From the NCBI RefSeq assembly GCF_016786325.1, contig NZ_JADWYU010000132.1, positions 1 to 64,000 of the forward strand: 64,000 nt of DNA, read 5' to 3'. The position numbers and the translations under genes are program-made. The DNA comes from Frankia nepalensis (lineage in GTDB: Bacteria; Actinomycetota; Actinomycetes; Frankiales; Frankiaceae). Below are positions 63,625 to 64,000 of this stretch, piece after piece (positions within the stretch are counted from its first letter, which is position 1; each line of letters opens with the position of its first letter). The notes below the pieces were generated by a model that made no database searches, was not told the DNA's origin, and saw only the letters and a list, made by a program, of their open reading frames with translations.

Positions 63625-64000
63625 CGTTGCCTGCTCCGGTCGCTGTCGATGGCGCGGGAGATCCGGCTCGTGGCGAGGACGAGTGCCGCGAGGACCAGGC
63701 CGGGCAGGGCGGACAGCCACCACGCGGTGGCGAGGTAGGTGCGGCCGTGGGAGATCAGGCTGCCCCACTCCGGGGCGGGCGGGGCGGCGCCGTAGCCCAG
63801 GAAGCTCAGCGCGGACACCGCCAGCACCGCGCCGCCGACGTCGAGCGCGGCCAGGGCCAGGATCGGGCCGACGGCGTGCGGCGCGACGTGGTGGATCAGC
63901 ACACTGGGCCAGCGCGACCCCGACGCCCGCGCGGCCTCCACGAACACGGCCTGCCGGACCTTGAGGACCTCGGCTCGGGCGACGCGGGCGAAGCCGGCGA
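63621..64000 (-). CDS. ABC transporter permease (DppC-like), truncated by the window edge
   Basis: Only the C-terminal ~125 residues are present; the frame continues past 64000 (reading AGFARVARAEVLKVRQAVF before the first in-window start). The EAA loop EAARASGSRWPSVLIHHVAPHAVGPIL and two membrane helices mark it as the second permease of an oligopeptide-type importer. It heads the operon seen here: permease, double ATPase, two SnoaL genes. Confidence 0.9.
   Translation of the reverse strand, partial: AGFARVARAEVLKVRQAVFVEAARASGSRWPSVLIHHVAPHAVGPILALAALDVGGAVLAVSALSFLGYGAAPPAPEWGSLISHGRTYLATAWWLSALPGLVLAALVLATSRISRAIDSDRSRQR

Overview
The window is very GC-rich, has short intergenic gaps and frequent ATGA/GTGA stop-start overlaps, and its proteins are of actinomycete type (GlxA-type regulators, SnoaL folds, MaoC double hotdogs, Pro/Ser/Thr-linked secreted glycosidases). 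It is chromosomal DNA of a high-GC actinomycete. The mix is reminiscent of Frankia and relatives, but that placement is an inference; no rRNA, tRNA, phage module, CRISPR array or intact transposase was seen.

Layout. 0.2-6.2 kb: a CrtC/AttH-like protein, a zinc alcohol dehydrogenase, a membrane-anchored lipid kinase, and a TetR regulator divergent from an alpha/beta hydrolase with two clear operator dyads between them. 6.4-16.5 kb: a minus-strand operon of four large proteins of unknown function (about 1004, 753, 1184 and 377 aa); the first resembles DUF6603 proteins. 16.9-22.7 kb: a small membrane protein with a good terminator, then an OmpR/histidine-kinase pair followed by a secreted CBM2-GH18 protein and a Tat-exported GH64 glucanase; an 11-bp-phased direct repeat sits just upstream of the GH18 gene. 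22.7-26.6 kb: a dispersed repeat (copy 1), small hypothetical genes, a MaoC protein and a sulfite-oxidase-type molybdoenzyme. 26.9-32.3 kb: a LacI-type regulator and araA-araB-araD, with matching operators at the regulator start and the araA promoter.

32.6-39.3 kb: a methyltransferase, an AraC regulator divergent from an NmrA-like reductase plus epoxide hydrolase, dispersed repeat copy 2, a GH16 glucanase whose Pro/Ser/Thr tail ends without a binding module, and debris: a WD40 propeller frameshifted by an 8-bp duplication, abutting the last ~43 codons of an O-methyltransferase. 39.5-46.4 kb: a tightly coupled five-gene operon encoding an N-acyl amino acid/autoinducer-synthase-like GNAT, a haem-oxygenase-like diiron protein, a KASIII, an acyl carrier protein and a large indolepyruvate:ferredoxin oxidoreductase. 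This looks like an acyl-ACP-based small-molecule pathway and is the best candidate for an undescribed system. Its 3' end overlaps a convergent 1356-aa RHS/YD-repeat protein.

50.7-64 kb: MerR regulator and divergent imine-reductase-like gene with a textbook 19-bp-spacer MerR promoter; a secreted DUF642-like protein; a ~0.9 kb stretch with signals but no convincing gene; an anti-sigma/anti-anti-sigma pair; a TauD-type dioxygenase; two HD-domain hydrolases flanking a GlxA-type regulator; a membrane Ser/Thr kinase behind a SigB-like promoter; and a right-edge operon of oligopeptide-type ABC transporter genes followed by two tandem SnoaL-like genes.

Functional themes are carbohydrate use (arabinose operon, GH16/GH18/GH64), signalling, and secondary metabolism. 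Starts were chosen by reading frame, ribosome-binding site and overlap; where the choice is weak, the entry says so.
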